A stretch of DNA of 64,000 nt from NCBI GenBank assembly GCA_031472005.1, contig PZJY01000004.1, forward strand, positions 1,214,556 to 1,278,555, given 5' to 3'. The notes below the pieces were generated by a model that was given only the letters and a program-made list of their open reading frames with translations, had not been told where the DNA came from and searched no databases. The DNA is from Tetracladium setigerum. Lineage: Eukaryota > Ascomycota > Leotiomycetes > Helotiales. The position numbers were made by a program, and so were the translations under genes. Positions 1 to 11,863 of this stretch are shown here, one piece after another. Numbering within the stretch: the first letter of the stretch is position 1; each line of letters starts with the position of its first letter.

Positions 1-1055
1 TATATGCTCTGATCCTAGCGTCTTCTCTCTCCCCTCCATCGCTCGCCAGTACATAGCCTCGGCTTCTCCGTACTTCTGCTGGCCGTGAAGTGCAACTCCT
101 ATATCATGAATGCTCGTGAGGGTGTCTACATGCTCTGGTCCTAGCGTCGTCTCTCTTCCCTCCATCGCCCGCCGGTACATTATCTCTGCTTCTGCGTACT
201 TCTCTTGATTATAGAGTGCGACTCCCACGTTATCTATACTCATAAGGATATCTTTATACTCCGGACCTAATATCTTCTCCCTCCCTTCCATCTCTCGCCG
301 GTACATCATCTCTGCTTCTCTGTACTTCTTTTGATAGCACAGTTCGATTCCCACGTAACTCATACTCGATAGCGTTCGTGGGTGCTCGGAGCCTAATACC
401 GTCCCGCGTAGCTCTAGCATTTTGCGGAACATCTGCTCGGCTTCGACGTGCTTCTTTTGAGAGCTTAACACTCTTGCTAAATTACTCATGCTCAATAGCG
501 TATCCGGGTGCTCGGTGCCTAGCACTTTCATACATAGCTCTAGCGTCTGGCGGTGCATCTGTTCGGCTTCGACGTGCTTGCCTTGAGAGTTTAACACCGA
601 TGCTAGCTTAGTTATGCTCGACAGCGTTTGTGGGTGCTCGGGCCTAGCACTTTCTTACGTAGCTCTAGCGTCTGGCGCTGAATCTGCTCGGCTTCGACGT
701 GCTTGCCCTGATACCATAGCACTACTGCCAAGTTACTTATGCTTGATAGCATATCCGGGTGCTCAGGGCCCAGCACCTTCTCCTGCAGCCCCAACGTCTT
801 GCGGAACATCTGCTCGGCTTCGACGTGCTTGCCCTGATACCACAGCACTCCTGCTAAGCTGCTCATGCTTGATAGCGTATCCGGGTGCTCGGGGCCCAGC
901 ACCTTCTCCTGCAGCTCTAGCGTCTGGCAGCGCATCTGCTCCGCCTCGGTGTACTTGCCTTGATAAAATAATACTTTCGCCAGAGCATGGATATTCGTCA
1001 GTGTCTGTACGTTAGATTTTCCCAATCTTGACGACGAGACTTCTATTGCACGCCG
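1..1055 (-). repeat. Tandem 126-nt TPR-coding repeats
   Basis: At least eight consecutive 42-codon units can be read on the minus strand, each with a core like YQGKHVEAEQM and ending VLGPEHPD. The units nearest 600-1000 are very alike at DNA level, while those nearest position 1 form a second subgroup (AMEGRE, YRRAM). High similarity among internal units is typical of fungal NLR sensor repeats that vary by unequal recombination. The array continues beyond the left edge, so its full copy number is unknown. Confidence 0.85.
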
Positions 1056-3726
1056 AGCATAACTCTCCGATAAATTATATTGGCCCTGGTTGCATAGATA
1101 ACTAGAAATATTGCCAAGAAGCTTTGCAAATGCGTCCGGATTTTGAACCGGCAATGGCTGGAGACTGATAACAGGTTCTGTGTGAGAGTATAGTTCTGTG
1201 CACCTGTCTCTGTTTTGGTGTAGGTCGCCGGTCGGAAATTCTCTAGCAAGTGAAACAAGAGCATTTGTAGCGCAACGCTCTGCCTGATTTTTATGCGTGC
1301 TAAGCCAATACTTTGTGGAGACTTGGACTAAGCGGTGGATAGTAAAGTTTTCATCGCTGTCATTTGATCTCGGAGTACTGAAGATAAAGGAGAACGCCTT
1401 CAGAGTACCAATTGCGTCAGCAAAGGCCCCCTGAGACTCCCCCTCGCCCTTCAGCAGGTACGCGGGGATGTTCTGCCGCTCGAAAAAAGACATCATCCAG
1501 AGCAACTCTGCTGCACGACTATCTTGTTGTTCAATCTGTTCAAAGGTGATGATCCACGTCCTCAGAACCGCATTGGTAACGCCATCCATCCGTGCCTTGT
1601 CCTTAAACTCGTGTTGCAAGAACCGCAAAGCCATGTTGGAATCTTTTTCTCTATAATATCGAAGGTACTGTTGGATCGTCCAAGACTTTTGCCGGATATA
1701 ACTTGCTGCCTGGACTATTGCTAGGGGAGATATTCAAGTTCTTTGAGCAAATCGATGACGCCTTCCTTGTCCATTACCTCCTCGCCAAACTTCTTACCCA
1801 ATAAAGTCAAAGATTCTTCAGTGCCCATTACTTCCACGGACATCGTGGGACCTTCATCTGTGAGTCTTTGGGCATCAGCCTTGCTCCGCGTAGTGAAAAT
1901 AATCGAGCCTTTCGAATTCTTTGGTATGAAATTGCATAGACCCTGGCCAGGTTGAGATTGGTCGAAGAAGAGATCCATATCATCCGCATTGTCGACTATC
2001 ATTAACCAATTCTGAAAGTTGTGTTCTTCAAGGGCATCTTTGACGAGTTGGAACACATTGACTTTGGGGTCGTCTGCCCCTTTTAGTCCTAATTTCTTGG
2101 CAATGTCTCGATAATCCTTTTCAAATCTGAGTCGGTTTCCAGCAAAGACCCAGAATATTGAGCATTCTGGTGCTGTCTGCATCTTCATGTGGGAAAATTG
2201 AAGTACAATCTGGGATTTTCTAGCTCCTGGTTAGATCTTTCTTATAGCAGAGTTAGCACTCTTACCCAATCCCTCCGAGTCCGTAGAGCGCTAATTGACC
2301 ATCCGAATAGGGCTCCGAGATCTTTGTTTGGATCTGTCTAAGAATTTCCTCTCTTCCTACAAAAGCTGTATTGTGTGGGAAGGGAATGTGTAAGACTCGT
2401 TCTAGAGGACGTTAGACATAATTTATGTTTGATGCTGGTAGGGGTGTACTTTTCTCTGAGGCAAGTTTTGGAGTGACCTCGTCGAGTTGAGATTCTCGAT
2501 AGACGGATAGCTTGTTATGTTCGAATGGAATACCCCATTGCGCTTTTGGTAGGGTTAATAAAATAAGCACGAACTCTGGAGGCTTGAACATAAAGCGAAA
2601 TGCAAGTCGTAATATTCATTGTATCCATAGATAGCTACATACCTTGAAAAGTAGCCTTAGCTGGTGGGTTCATAGTTGGAACCCATTCCTTCAAAAATGC
2701 TTTCATACAGGCTGCAGCAGCAGCTGCTGCATATCCCTGCCACTTTTTATTCTTGTGGCTATCCGCATAGTCGCAGACACCTTTGATCACAACACAAGGG
2801 AAGTTTTCCCAAACTCCAGCACCTTCCATTTCGAACCCAATGACTTTCTCTCTGAGTGCAATCTCATCGCGATCTTCACCTGACTTCATAACCATGTCTC
2901 CAGATGCGATCAAGCCAAAGTGTATGCGAGGCTTCTGTGCGTCTGCCACCTCCGCTACACCGCTGCTCCTAAGCAAACGTTGGCGCTGGACCAACTTATC
3001 ATCTTGACACTTCAAATCCGAACATGACGACCCTAGAGCAGTTTCGCACACGTTGTCCTCTTTCTTCTCACATTTTGTACATATCCTGCAGGATGGGAGG
3101 TCGTGATGCTTGTGACGGTAGCTTCGTTCGTAGAGCCTATCCTCGGTTGGGCCAGGGTACTGGGCTTTCTCAAAATCTGCCTCTTTGCATAGTTCTTGAA
3201 GGAAACTGAAGGTGTTCTGACCTAGGCGTTTGCGACTCCTAAGACCACCTAGCTTCGACAGAAAAGCTTGAATTTCGGTGTTCGGTCTGCCTAGGTTATC
3301 CTCCAAAGTGTCTTTCCGAACGAATCTGTCGGGTAGCTGCCTACCGAAGTCATACTGGACGATTCCGGTGCTGATGATGACATCGCCGAGTAAATTCTCC
3401 TCGCCATCAACCAAAATTGGCACCCCGCCACAGATACCGACAACGAGGGCAAGCTTGATTCTCCCAAAGCTTGATCTGAAGCTGGATGCTACACTCGCGG
3501 CACTGCCCTTTCCCATGCCTGGCATGTGTGCCAGCACAACATTGTGACACCCAACCGTGCCCGTAGTGTATGTATTTGTGTCTCCTGGCGCCTTTCCATA
3601 TCGGTCACCATCTTCATCCCAATACTCGTCGAACAGAGCCTCCACTGCATCGGCCTCTGACTGTAACGCGCAGATGATAGCTATCTCGAAGCCATCCCGA
3701 TCTTTGGGCGGCACAGCCTTCGCCAT
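1..3726 (-). CDS. PNP - NB-ARC - TPR NLR-type receptor, 3' end outside window, two frameshifts
   Basis: The N-terminal exon (3726-2643) encodes a purine-nucleoside-phosphorylase-like domain of the kind found on fungal NLRs (ALVVGICGGVP, VIKGVCDYADSHKNKKWQGY). A linker exon (about 2569-2450) leads to the NB-ARC domain (FVGREEIL, Walker A GLGGIGKS, Walker B-like WLMIVDNAD, FTTRSK) and then to at least eight 42-residue TPR units that run past position 1. Introns are inferred at 2642-2570, about 2449-2400 and 2265-2220; the last splits the Walker A motif and its removal restores GGIGKS. In this family the PNP domain is an N-terminal effector and the NB-ARC/TPR part is thought to sense ligands and oligomerise in non-self recognition; that role is inferred here. 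Frame is lost twice, near 1724 and 640, each repaired by one extra C in a C run. It could be a pseudogene, but sequence error is more likely. The start is the first ATG before the PNP fold. Confidence 0.85.
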
Positions 3727-4449
3727 GAGAAGGTATGCCAGGTTTATTCTGGCGTTGTGATGAGGTTCACTCTTGATATTGTGTATGTTTGAAACGCTGC
3801 ACCATCACTGTATAGACAAGGCTGCCGCCCATAGACGTCTTTTGCGACTAATCCTTGTCGGGTTCCCGAATGCTGGTAAGTCGAGGTTTTTTTATTCAAA
3901 GGGTTTGTCGAAGTCTTGCGACTGGACTGCGATTTTGGTGTTTGTATTCTATAGATCAAGTTGCACATCATTTGAAATGGTGGTCTTCAGCTCCCACGCA
4001 ATTCCTCCAACTTGGCGGGTTGAAGTGCAGGCGCTTAGTGGGATGAGATATGGAAAGGCTGTGGCGGTGCACTTGACTTCTTCCATCCTGTAGGTAGTAC
4101 ATACACTCGTCGGTTGGATTCAGCCCTGTCAGTGAGCCCCCCAGGCAGATCGTCGCTAAGGGGACTAGAGTGTGGAGTAAACGGGTCGTTCCAGGACACA
4201 AAAAGCGGGACAACCCTAAAACACCACCGGGGTCACCCTTTTGCAATGCCTCTAACCAACAGATAGTAACGACTAAATTAAGCCGTGAAGTTTAATTTGC
4301 AGAGGTTTACATCGCATTAAATTAAATCAAGTTTAAAGATAGAAGAATGTAAAGCGATTTCTTAACCTCGGGTGGCATCCGTTTAGCTGTTATTTGTTCG
4401 ACGACCACACAACACAAATCTTTTAAATTCGCAGTATTGTATTCAAGTA
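3727..4449. other. Intergenic, NLR upstream region
   Basis: No convincing gene. Short open frames occur on both strands but have no recognisable domain. An AT-rich stretch lies at about 4250-4460. This is the presumed promoter side of the NLR gene. Confidence 0.5.
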
Positions 4450-5306
4450 TCTAAAATAAATGAACTATGAGATTCTTGTTTGCTATCAATTGCTTGCGTT
4501 CTTCGGTTTTACCTATTGGCATTGCTGGTGATACATCGACTCTTTCCTCAGCCTCCTTCGATCGGCCTTGCTCGTGGCATGTCGTCGCGACACCCGCCAT
4601 GCTACGGATTGTGCCGGGGTGCCTCCTCTCACATAAAGGCAAGCTACTCTAGAAAACCTTATTTGTCTCAAATAACCAGAATTACCCCACCACAGGTTCC
4701 CCAGGTATTGTATTAAGTAACTCCTTTGCATACTCAGTAGCTGTTGCAGCAGCATCTGACTGCCACCTCTTGTTCTTGTGAGAATCTGCTTAATCACATA
4801 CCCCTCGCATTACAAGACACGGAATTGTTTATTAGGCCAGCCGTTTCCATCTCGAAACAAAGAATCGCAGGTTGTGCATTCAAGCTTCCCGTTCTTGTGA
4901 AACGGCCCTCTACTCCAGTCTTTCCAAAGTCATAGTAAACCACTCCTCCGTGTTGGGAGTATAGCTAGCTGATTACAACATCAACAAGTCGTATATCCGC
5001 TTCTGCACTTGGGACGCCGCCACCAATGCCTACCATCAAACCAAACCGAATCGAAGGAAACCTCGACTTCATCTGGCTTGCGACTGCTGCTGCAGAGGTG
5101 TTTCCCGTCTGTCCGGCAGGTAGACATGCTACAACCACATTGTGTTCTCCGATACGACCGAACGAGTATGAGTATGTGTCTGTGGAGTCCTGTGGTAGTC
5201 CTTGATGCTCCTCGTCTAACATCTCCGCCGCCACAGCCAGCTCTACAGTGAGGGCACAGATCCATCCGACTGTGTATTCAATTCGAGTCAGGCGTTGCAG
5301 AGGCAT
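4450..5306 (-). pseudogene. Relic of a second PNP-domain NLR-type gene
   Basis: From 5306 an N-terminal PNP-like domain can be read (VGWICALTVELAVAAEMLDE, GLMVGIGGGVPS, LVDVVIS) that then hits stops. The rest of the domain is still recognisable downstream: VVYYDFGK, CFEMETAGL, then a region matching the end of the intact neighbour's PNP domain (ADSHKNKRWQSDAAATA) where the usual DY-A has become D-stop-A. It is followed directly by a short TPR-like piece (RHPGTIRSMAGVATTCHEQG) near 4620. The NB-ARC domain that should lie between is absent, so the gene looks internally deleted as well as interrupted. It is not just the sequence-error pattern seen elsewhere. It shares ancestry with the intact NLR gene 1.2 kb away. 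Confidence 0.7.
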
Positions 5307-5980
5307 AGTGAAGGCGACGATGGGAACTGTGTTTGAGAGATCGAGTCATTCGTTGGCGTTGCAGTTGATCTCGCGACATGAAGACCGTCTTGGCGGTACA
5401 TCCGGGAATATTACACACCTTCGGTTCCCACAAGTGGGCGCCTGTGATGTGTTTATTGAGTTGATTTAGATTCTTAAAAGTACTGTCGCAGCCTTCATAA
5501 TAGCAGACAAAATCTCCCTTCGTCACTTTCTTGCTTCGGCCCTCTAGGCAAGATGCTTCGTGAAGGTTAATTACGACGTGAGTCTTCGAAGAGAAGATCT
5601 TGCAGTGTTGACTCACGTATAAGAACAGAATTGGGAAATCTCTAGAATTTCCCGTAGGGCAGTGTTGCGGCAATCTCTCGTCAAGTTTGTGTATACTCCC
5701 TTGGACTGCCTGATTGCGGACAATGTTTATTTGAGACATTAAATATATAAAGTCTCTCACTTCGGCGTTGAGTATAGGTGTGATATCTATGGCTGAAAAG
5801 TTGTCTACAACAGCATCGAGAGCTACTTCAACTTCTTCATCATTGTGTTCAAGGTCCTCATCGTGAAGCATGAGCTCCTGGAGTCTGTTCAGTGCTGGAT
5901 CATCGATTTATTCATCCTGTAGTACCGAATTATCTTCAGTCTTTGGGTGAACGCAGCTGATTGATCTCTATCATCGATAT
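5278..5980 (-). pseudogene. C2H2 zinc-finger protein fragment
   Basis: An open frame from 5871 to 5278 encodes one good C2H2 finger (C-x4-C-x12-H-x4-H, around FVCYYEGCDSTFKNLNQLNK) and a second, imperfect one (CNIPGC...SRDQL) at its end. Related coding sequence continues upstream (DDPALNRLQEL) but meets an in-frame stop near 5905, and no good start is seen, so it looks like the 3' part of a decayed gene. Its 3' end overlaps the start of the adjacent PNP relic by 29 nt, which also suggests a broken locus. Proteins with this finger arrangement are common beside fungal NLR genes; the function is unknown. It could instead be an exon of a live gene whose other exons I failed to see. Confidence 0.4.
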
Positions 5981-6679
5981 GGTCGGGGTCGAGATAGGGT
6001 TGACAGCGGCGTGATGAACTCGTATTATTAGGTTATTAGCCCGGAATCATGCGAGTTCAAGACGCTAGAAGTAAGCAAACATTTTTTCTGTAAACGTTTA
6101 TCGATAGGACTGTTGTCATTGAGACTATACAAGCTCCGCATATGTATTGATGCAGTGTGTGCAATGGCTGATCTTTTTTCAGCAACGGTTGAGCCTGCCG
6201 CCCATTTCTTATTAGTATATTTGTTGACAGCCATGTTGATTTGTGAGCGCTGCATCACTCATTATTTTCCAGTCCCACTTCTATATCTATCCTGTCTACG
6301 GAGTATGAGCAAAAACATCTCCCGCCTTGGCCTGTTGAAATCGGCATCGGAACGAGCATTCCGACAATGTCCCTTGCTCAGCGAAGATGGATGCCAAGAC
6401 ACCAAGCTTTGCCAAAACGTCTCCTGGGATATCTGATTAATAAGGTACCTACTCACTCCCCTCCAACTTCCACAACCAACTACCAACGTCACGAATCTTC
6501 ACAAATACTTCATTCTCTGCGCCACTCAATGAGCTGAAAATCTGTAAACAGTCACCGCTCGAAAAAAAAGGATTCACCCACCCAGTACATCCCAACCGAT
6601 CCGTCCAAACTACCCCACCTAAGGGCACAGCTCAAATACACCCCACCACACATAGCAGATAGCACATAGCACAGTCAAG
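5981..6679. other. Intergenic
   Basis: No gene supported. The open frames at 6028-6492 on both strands have no domain or codon-like pattern. The last 150 bases form the presumed promoter of the riboflavin kinase gene. Confidence 0.5.
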
Positions 6680-7484
6680 ATGAAAAGACCAGATGGCCCG
6701 CGAGCGAAGATAATTGGCCCCGACGAAGGACCTGAGAAGCCCTTTCCACTGCGTATGGGAGGAACAGTTATATCTGGTTTTGGGCGAGGTTCAAAAGAAG
6801 TGTGTAGCACCCCTCCTTCCCCCCCCGGCGAAGATTCCCTAATCCCCCCTTCTTTCAGGAATGGATCTTCATATCAACAAAAAGAATAAGCAATACTAAC
6901 CCTCTCCTCTCCTAGCTCGGTATCCCCACAGCAAATATCCCCGTAGACAACTATCCATGGATCGACTCTGCGACAAGCGGCGTTTACTTCGGCTGGTCCT
7001 CTATCAAACTCCCCCTTGATCATCCATCCCTCCTCTCCCTCCCACAACCACATCCCAAGCATCCACCGAACACGAAGACCCAACCAAAATCTCCCCCACC
7101 AAGCTCTCCCCATAACCTTCCCCACACCCTCCTCCCTTCAACCACCCCCATCCCAATCATCTGCGGGCTGGGTCGTCCATCCCTTCGTCATGTCGATTGG
7201 ATATAACCCGTTCTATGGCAACACCAAGCGAAGCGCAGAAGTACACGTTTTGAGCACATTTGGGGTAAGGATTTTTACGGGAGTGAGATGAGGGTTGTGG
7301 TTATGGGTTTGTGAGGGAGGAATATGATTATGATAGTTTAGAGGGGTTGGTGGGGGATATTAGGGAGGATTGTTATGTTGGGGGAAGGAGTTTGGGGAGG
7401 GCTGGTTGGGAGCTTTGTGGAGAGGGGGAGGATGGGAAGGGTCAGAGGGAGTTTTTGTGGGGGATTGATGGGGAGAGTGCGTAG
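6680..7484 (+). CDS. FMN1: Riboflavin kinase (frameshifted)
   Basis: Riboflavin kinase phosphorylates riboflavin to FMN with ATP. Exon 1 (6680-6799) gives the typical start (RPDGPR, PFPLRMGGTVISGFGRGSKE). After an intron at 6800-6915 come the family hallmark LGIPTANIPVD, then SGVYFGWSS, FVMSIGYNPFYGNTKRSAEV (the flavin/ATP-binding core) and KDFYGSEMRVVVMGF near the C-terminus. The gene ends at the TAG at 7482-7484. Exon 2 needs frame corrections: one between about 7000 and 7160 in a C/A-rich stretch, one in the G run at 7262-7265 and one in the T run at 7308-7310. The last two are fixed by one extra G and one extra T. Riboflavin kinase is normally essential and single-copy, so these are probably consensus errors; a true pseudogene would imply another copy elsewhere. 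Confidence 0.88.
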
Positions 7485-8884
7485 AGAGGCAGGATTGTGG
7501 GATGAGTTAGGTCAGTAGAGGGGGTTTGGCCATTCGGTGGTGGAAAAGAAACGTCGACCTATGATAGAAGAGCGAAGGAAGCTCTTCATTCTTAGATTTT
7601 GCTCTACGTCGGATATTCTTAGCGAGCGCAAAGCTTAATCGAGTACATGGTATACACGAGGAGGGAAACAAAATAGACCAGTTGATTGATAGATTATCCA
7701 ACAAGTATTCAGCGGATTTTTGCTCCAGTAGATAGATCCCTCTGAGAAGAAATGGATTCAATCAAACGCACACTGTTCCTTTGAAACTACTAGAAAGCAA
7801 CAATGGAATACTGAAGGGCAAACAAATCTCGCTAACTATATATGATGGAAGTCAAAAGGAAAACAATGCACACGAATTCTCAAAACACAATAATAGAAAA
7901 AATCGCTGAACAATGTTTTGAGAATTTCCTCCAGGAATTAATTTCGCAATATCCACAATGAGTAAGAAAATTACACAGCAAAAAAGAGGTTGGTTGCCAA
8001 CATTGTTGACGCTGAAACGCTTACGATCCAAGCGATGGATAGAAGAAGCGAGGGGGCTGGGAAGATTTTCCTTCACGAGAACCCTGCAATAGACGGATGT
8101 TGATTGTTCGTACTCGATCCGATCGCGATAAAATTATACCTAAATAAAATATAATATGTCTCCCAGATATTATAGTTTCTATTAATGCAGAGAAGCAAAC
8201 TTCAAATAAGAGTTTTCATTGCAAATCGAACATTCCTCCATCATAAACTCTCGAAGTTCCTAGCCTTGGCGAGCGGATCTTCCCGCCCCACTTATTCCCG
8301 CCTCCTCCCAAAAGTCGACGCCAAAAGTCGAAGATATGGACCGTGCACAGTACCCAACCACCAGCAATTGAAAATGCGAGTGGCAGGACAACGCTGGTAT
8401 AGAAAACAAATCTTCTCCTGCTCTCGAGTCTCTTCCTCTTAACATTTTCTCTATACGATACACATACATTTCACGCATCTCTCACGATTATCAACGCTTG
8501 ATTTGGTTGCTTCATTTTACTGCGATCACGATTACGATTACGATTTGATTTGATTGTTTACATTCCGAGGGTGACAAGGCTGAACGAACCGAAGGCATTG
8601 TTGGAAGGCTACGATCGATCGAACAAGAAAGAATCGTCACCACACAACCAACAACAACGCTTTACGGCATTCTCATCGAGATCGGTCATCAACAAGGTTC
8701 ACGAAACTGTACGAGATATCTTGTTTACAGCCCTCACGCATCCCACCAAATCTACCAAATCAACACACAACAACCCTTCGATCAACCTTAACTCCAACCC
8801 CGCAAACCAAACAAACCACCACAACCAAATACACACAAACCCTCACCACAAACTCCCTCCCATCACCCATCACCAACCGCCAAA
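7485..8884. other. Intergenic, 1.4 kb
   Basis: No gene supported. Short frames on both strands (for example 8185-8442 plus) lack domains. The last 600 bases are C/A-rich with CAA and ACCAAC runs, as in long fungal 5' leaders, and probably belong to the transcript of the small gene at 8885. Confidence 0.4.
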
Positions 8885-9046
8885 ATGAAACAAAACGACG
8901 TGATAGCAGTCATCATCATCGTTCTCTTCATCCTCCTCGCCCTCATCGCATTCGGAATTTACCATCTCGTCTCCGTGGCACGGAAAGGAGGAAGCACAAC
9001 TAGTTCGTCGGGAAGTGGAACGCATACAAGTCTTGCTGATGACTGA
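8885..9046 (+). CDS. Small single-pass membrane protein, 53 residues
   Basis: A short reading frame starts at the ATG at 8885 and ends at the TGA at 9044-9046. It encodes a polar start (MKQND), one strongly hydrophobic helix (residues about 6-28, VIAVIIIVLFILLALIAFG), a basic patch (ARKGG) and a Ser/Thr/Gly-rich tail ending LADD. It lies downstream of a long C/A-rich leader. I do not recognise a family beyond the general class of small fungal tail-anchored or single-pass proteins. The clean helix followed by a basic stop-transfer patch argues for a real gene, though a chance frame is possible at this length. Confidence 0.5.
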   Translation: MKQNDVIAVIIIVLFILLALIAFGIYHLVSVARKGGSTTSSSGSGTHTSLADD

Positions 9047-9901
9047 GCGGTTTACCTACCTACACACCTACCTCCTCATTCATACTCTACAATATGGGAT
9101 GTGGTTGGATATTTGGGAATCACATTGGGGAGAGATGGAAGATGGATACTTCCGAAGGAAAATGGTGTAATGAACGACAGTCAACAACGGATATATATAT
9201 GAGCGAGGAGGAGATGATAGGAGTTATACCACGAAAGAAAATGACAGACACATTGGCTGCGAAATGGCAGAGGAATCGAACGTATATACACGGTACATGG
9301 GATGGAACGACACGATTTTCGTTCTTGGTTTTTTGGCAAGGGGAAAGGCGCATTTGATACGTACAGAACACTGTATCTACCTACAAAGGGAGGGATTTAA
9401 TTTTGCTTGCTTGCTGTATATTGGAAATAACATGAGCAAGCACAGGCGTTTCGGAGGCAGAGGGTTGTTTGAATATTTGTATTGAGGAAAAGGGCTCATG
9501 TGCATACATGTATGGGATGAGAACCATGGATACTGTGTGGAAATGAATTTGAAGAATGAATTGAATTGAATGGCAGGATAGATAGATAATAGCTCGGTTA
9601 CCAACACTCGACCGATAAGGGTTTTGAGTTATATGGATTGGGGAAGAAAGAACGAATGAAAGAAATCAGATTAAATCAATGATAGAATTTGTCCATTCCT
9701 TACTCTTTCTTATTTTTTGTTTTGATTTCCTTCTTGTTTGTCTTTTTCTATTGGAAGAATGGCGGAGTATTATTCTTTGCTTCATGTATTTGTTGACATG
9801 GAGTTTTAAGTCTATGGAAATTACCTTTCTCGAAAGTTGTAACGTCGACCCTAATTCTGCTTAAATGTCTACCTATCTATCTAGTAAATGAAGACAATCA
9901 A
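9047..9901. other. Intergenic
   Basis: No gene supported; contains the presumed 3' ends of the flanking convergent genes. Open frames on both strands are short and featureless. Confidence 0.5.
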
Positions 9902-11446
9902 CTAACTCTGATCCGCGTACCCCCTCTCATCATTCCTCCTTGGAGGCTGTGCACCCCATTTCAACCACGTTCTTGGGAAAAACACATCCATCAGATTATC
10001 CCAAAAGCCCAAATCATACAGATTCTCCACCTCCCTCAATGTCCACACCCTCTCCCACTGTCCAACCCCTGTATCATCAGCGGGTCCGGGCGTCATGCCA
10101 TCATCCGTCCGCAACAAGATCTGTTGGCTATCACACGGCCAACTAGTCCATGCTGCTTCGTATCTCTCATTCTTCTGTCTATCGATAGGGAGAGTTCTTT
10201 TGAAAGCAAAGCCATCTGTCATTTCAGCTTGCCAGTCCGACCATTTCATGGATTCGTTGGTGGTGGTGCCGGCCCAGATGAGATAGATATGGTAGCCTAG
10301 CAAACCCCATACTAAGGGGGTGAGAAGGAGACAGAGAAGTGAGACGGCACCGATACGGACGTGGTCCTGGAGTGCCCAAGCCCAGATTTGGAAGTAATCA
10401 GCCCATTTTATACCGGTACCGCGAAGCGTCCATGATGGGATGTGTGTGAGGATTTGAGAGGAGAGGATCCATGTTCCAGTGTAAGTGGCGTAGGCGGTGA
10501 GGAAGCCAGTGAAGAAGAGAAGGAGGATAAAGTAATGCTGGTTGTTGTAGCCAACGCAGTTGTTAATGAAGATACAGTGGTGGTCGAGTTTAGAGATGCA
10601 TTTTTTGCAGATGGAGCAGTGTTTGGAGCGGGCGGGCTTAAGAAGGTGGCAGGTTGTGCAGCTTTGGCCGGGGTGGAAGATGGTGAAGTCATAGGGATAG
10701 AGGGTGAGGGCTTGGTGGTGGTTTGTGGGTGTGATGTACCCGGGATCCGTGGCTGCTGAGAGGTAGAGAAAGATGTACGGAAGTAGGACTGCTATGGTTG
10801 CTTTGATTCGGAGAGCTGTGTTCATGAATTCAAGAGCTGGTGGGATGAACATGACCTCTGAGACAGAGATGATGAGAGTGAAGAATATCTGGAAGGCTGT
10901 GTTAGCGCCTGATGCAAGGTACGCCCGTGATCTTGGAATGCGCTTCTAAATGTGATCTCAACGGTTTGGTCTCCAGATCTAATGTCTCAGATCTCATTTA
11001 TCTTGCCATCAGGATGAAGTGAATGGTAATGTTTCGGACCCTTCATGACTCTATTGAAGCCTCACCGGGTACCTGCATCACTTGATACAAAGTCCACGCC
11101 GACCCAGTGACCCGTCATCGTAAGATATAGATAGAGAACGAGAGATTCATCTCACCATAACGACTGGGTGTCTATCATTCCATAAATGATGAGCCACGCG
11201 TCCGACCCACGCACTGAATCGCCCCTGTGTGACATATTGGTCTAGTTTTCGAAAACCAGCTGGTATATGGATCCAAATCACTCTATGGAGAGCCCCAATA
11301 GGTGTATTTCTGAGCGTGTAAGTTTTCAACAGGATCTGAGATACCTCTTCAACTTACCTCAAAGCCGGAAGCCTGCCGAAGAAAGCAACAAATGTGAAGA
11401 ATGAAATAGTCAAAATGACCACGGCGAGGGTCTTGATCACCCCCAT
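9902..11446 (-). CDS. SWF1: DHHC palmitoyltransferase, Swf1 type
   Basis: Three exons (11446-11358, 11309-11156, 10888-9902) give 409 residues. The enzyme transfers palmitate to cysteines, in yeast mainly to the juxtamembrane Cys of SNAREs and other TM proteins at the ER. Exon 1 encodes an N-terminal membrane helix. The cysteine-rich domain lies at about residues 155-200 with CTTCHLLKPARSKHC, ICKKC and the catalytic DHHC at about 183, followed by IFINNCVGYNNQHYF. This INNCVG..N pattern and the early TM layout are what point to Swf1 rather than Pfa3/4/5. Two further TM segments follow. Both introns have good borders and the joined frame is intact. Intron 2 (11155-10889) is unusually long for the window. 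The gene is divergent from RAP1. Confidence 0.85.
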
Positions 11447-11863
11447 TTTGAAGACTTCGAGTACAAGATCAAAGGGCAGTTAGCAGCGTGGGAAGGGTCC
11501 ATAAGTATCAAAGACCCGGTGCCACGGTCAGGGAGTGACTTGTGCTTGTTTGCCGGAGTATTTGCATTGACATTGTGTTCCTTACATGAGGTCTTGTCCA
11601 ACCTAATGTTTCACGCGTCTTCTGATGTTGGTGCCAAGGCCGGAGTGATGTTCCGCTCCGAAAGCCATCACCTGCAGACGTGAAGTCGACTGCCGCGTGA
11701 ATTCATTTGAGAGTAATCGACCGCGTGTATTCTTTCACTCCAAGACAACTCCCACCCGCCATTCAACTATAAAAGGAAGCACTCAATGACCGCGCGACTT
11801 CCTCGGAATGGATACCTGACCCTCAACCTCGATCTGGATAATCGATAACGCAAACGATTAACA
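11447..11863. promoter_or_regulatory. Divergent SWF1 / RAP1 intergenic promoter
   Basis: About 420 bases separate the two start codons and must hold both promoters. A TATA-like TATAAAAGG lies at about 11768-11776, about 90 bases before the RAP1 start. No other motif can be assigned by eye. Confidence 0.55.

Noticed and set aside
1721..1727. Programmed frameshift in the NLR gene
   Set aside because: The same kind of break occurs in many unrelated genes without a common slippery site; missing bases explain it better.
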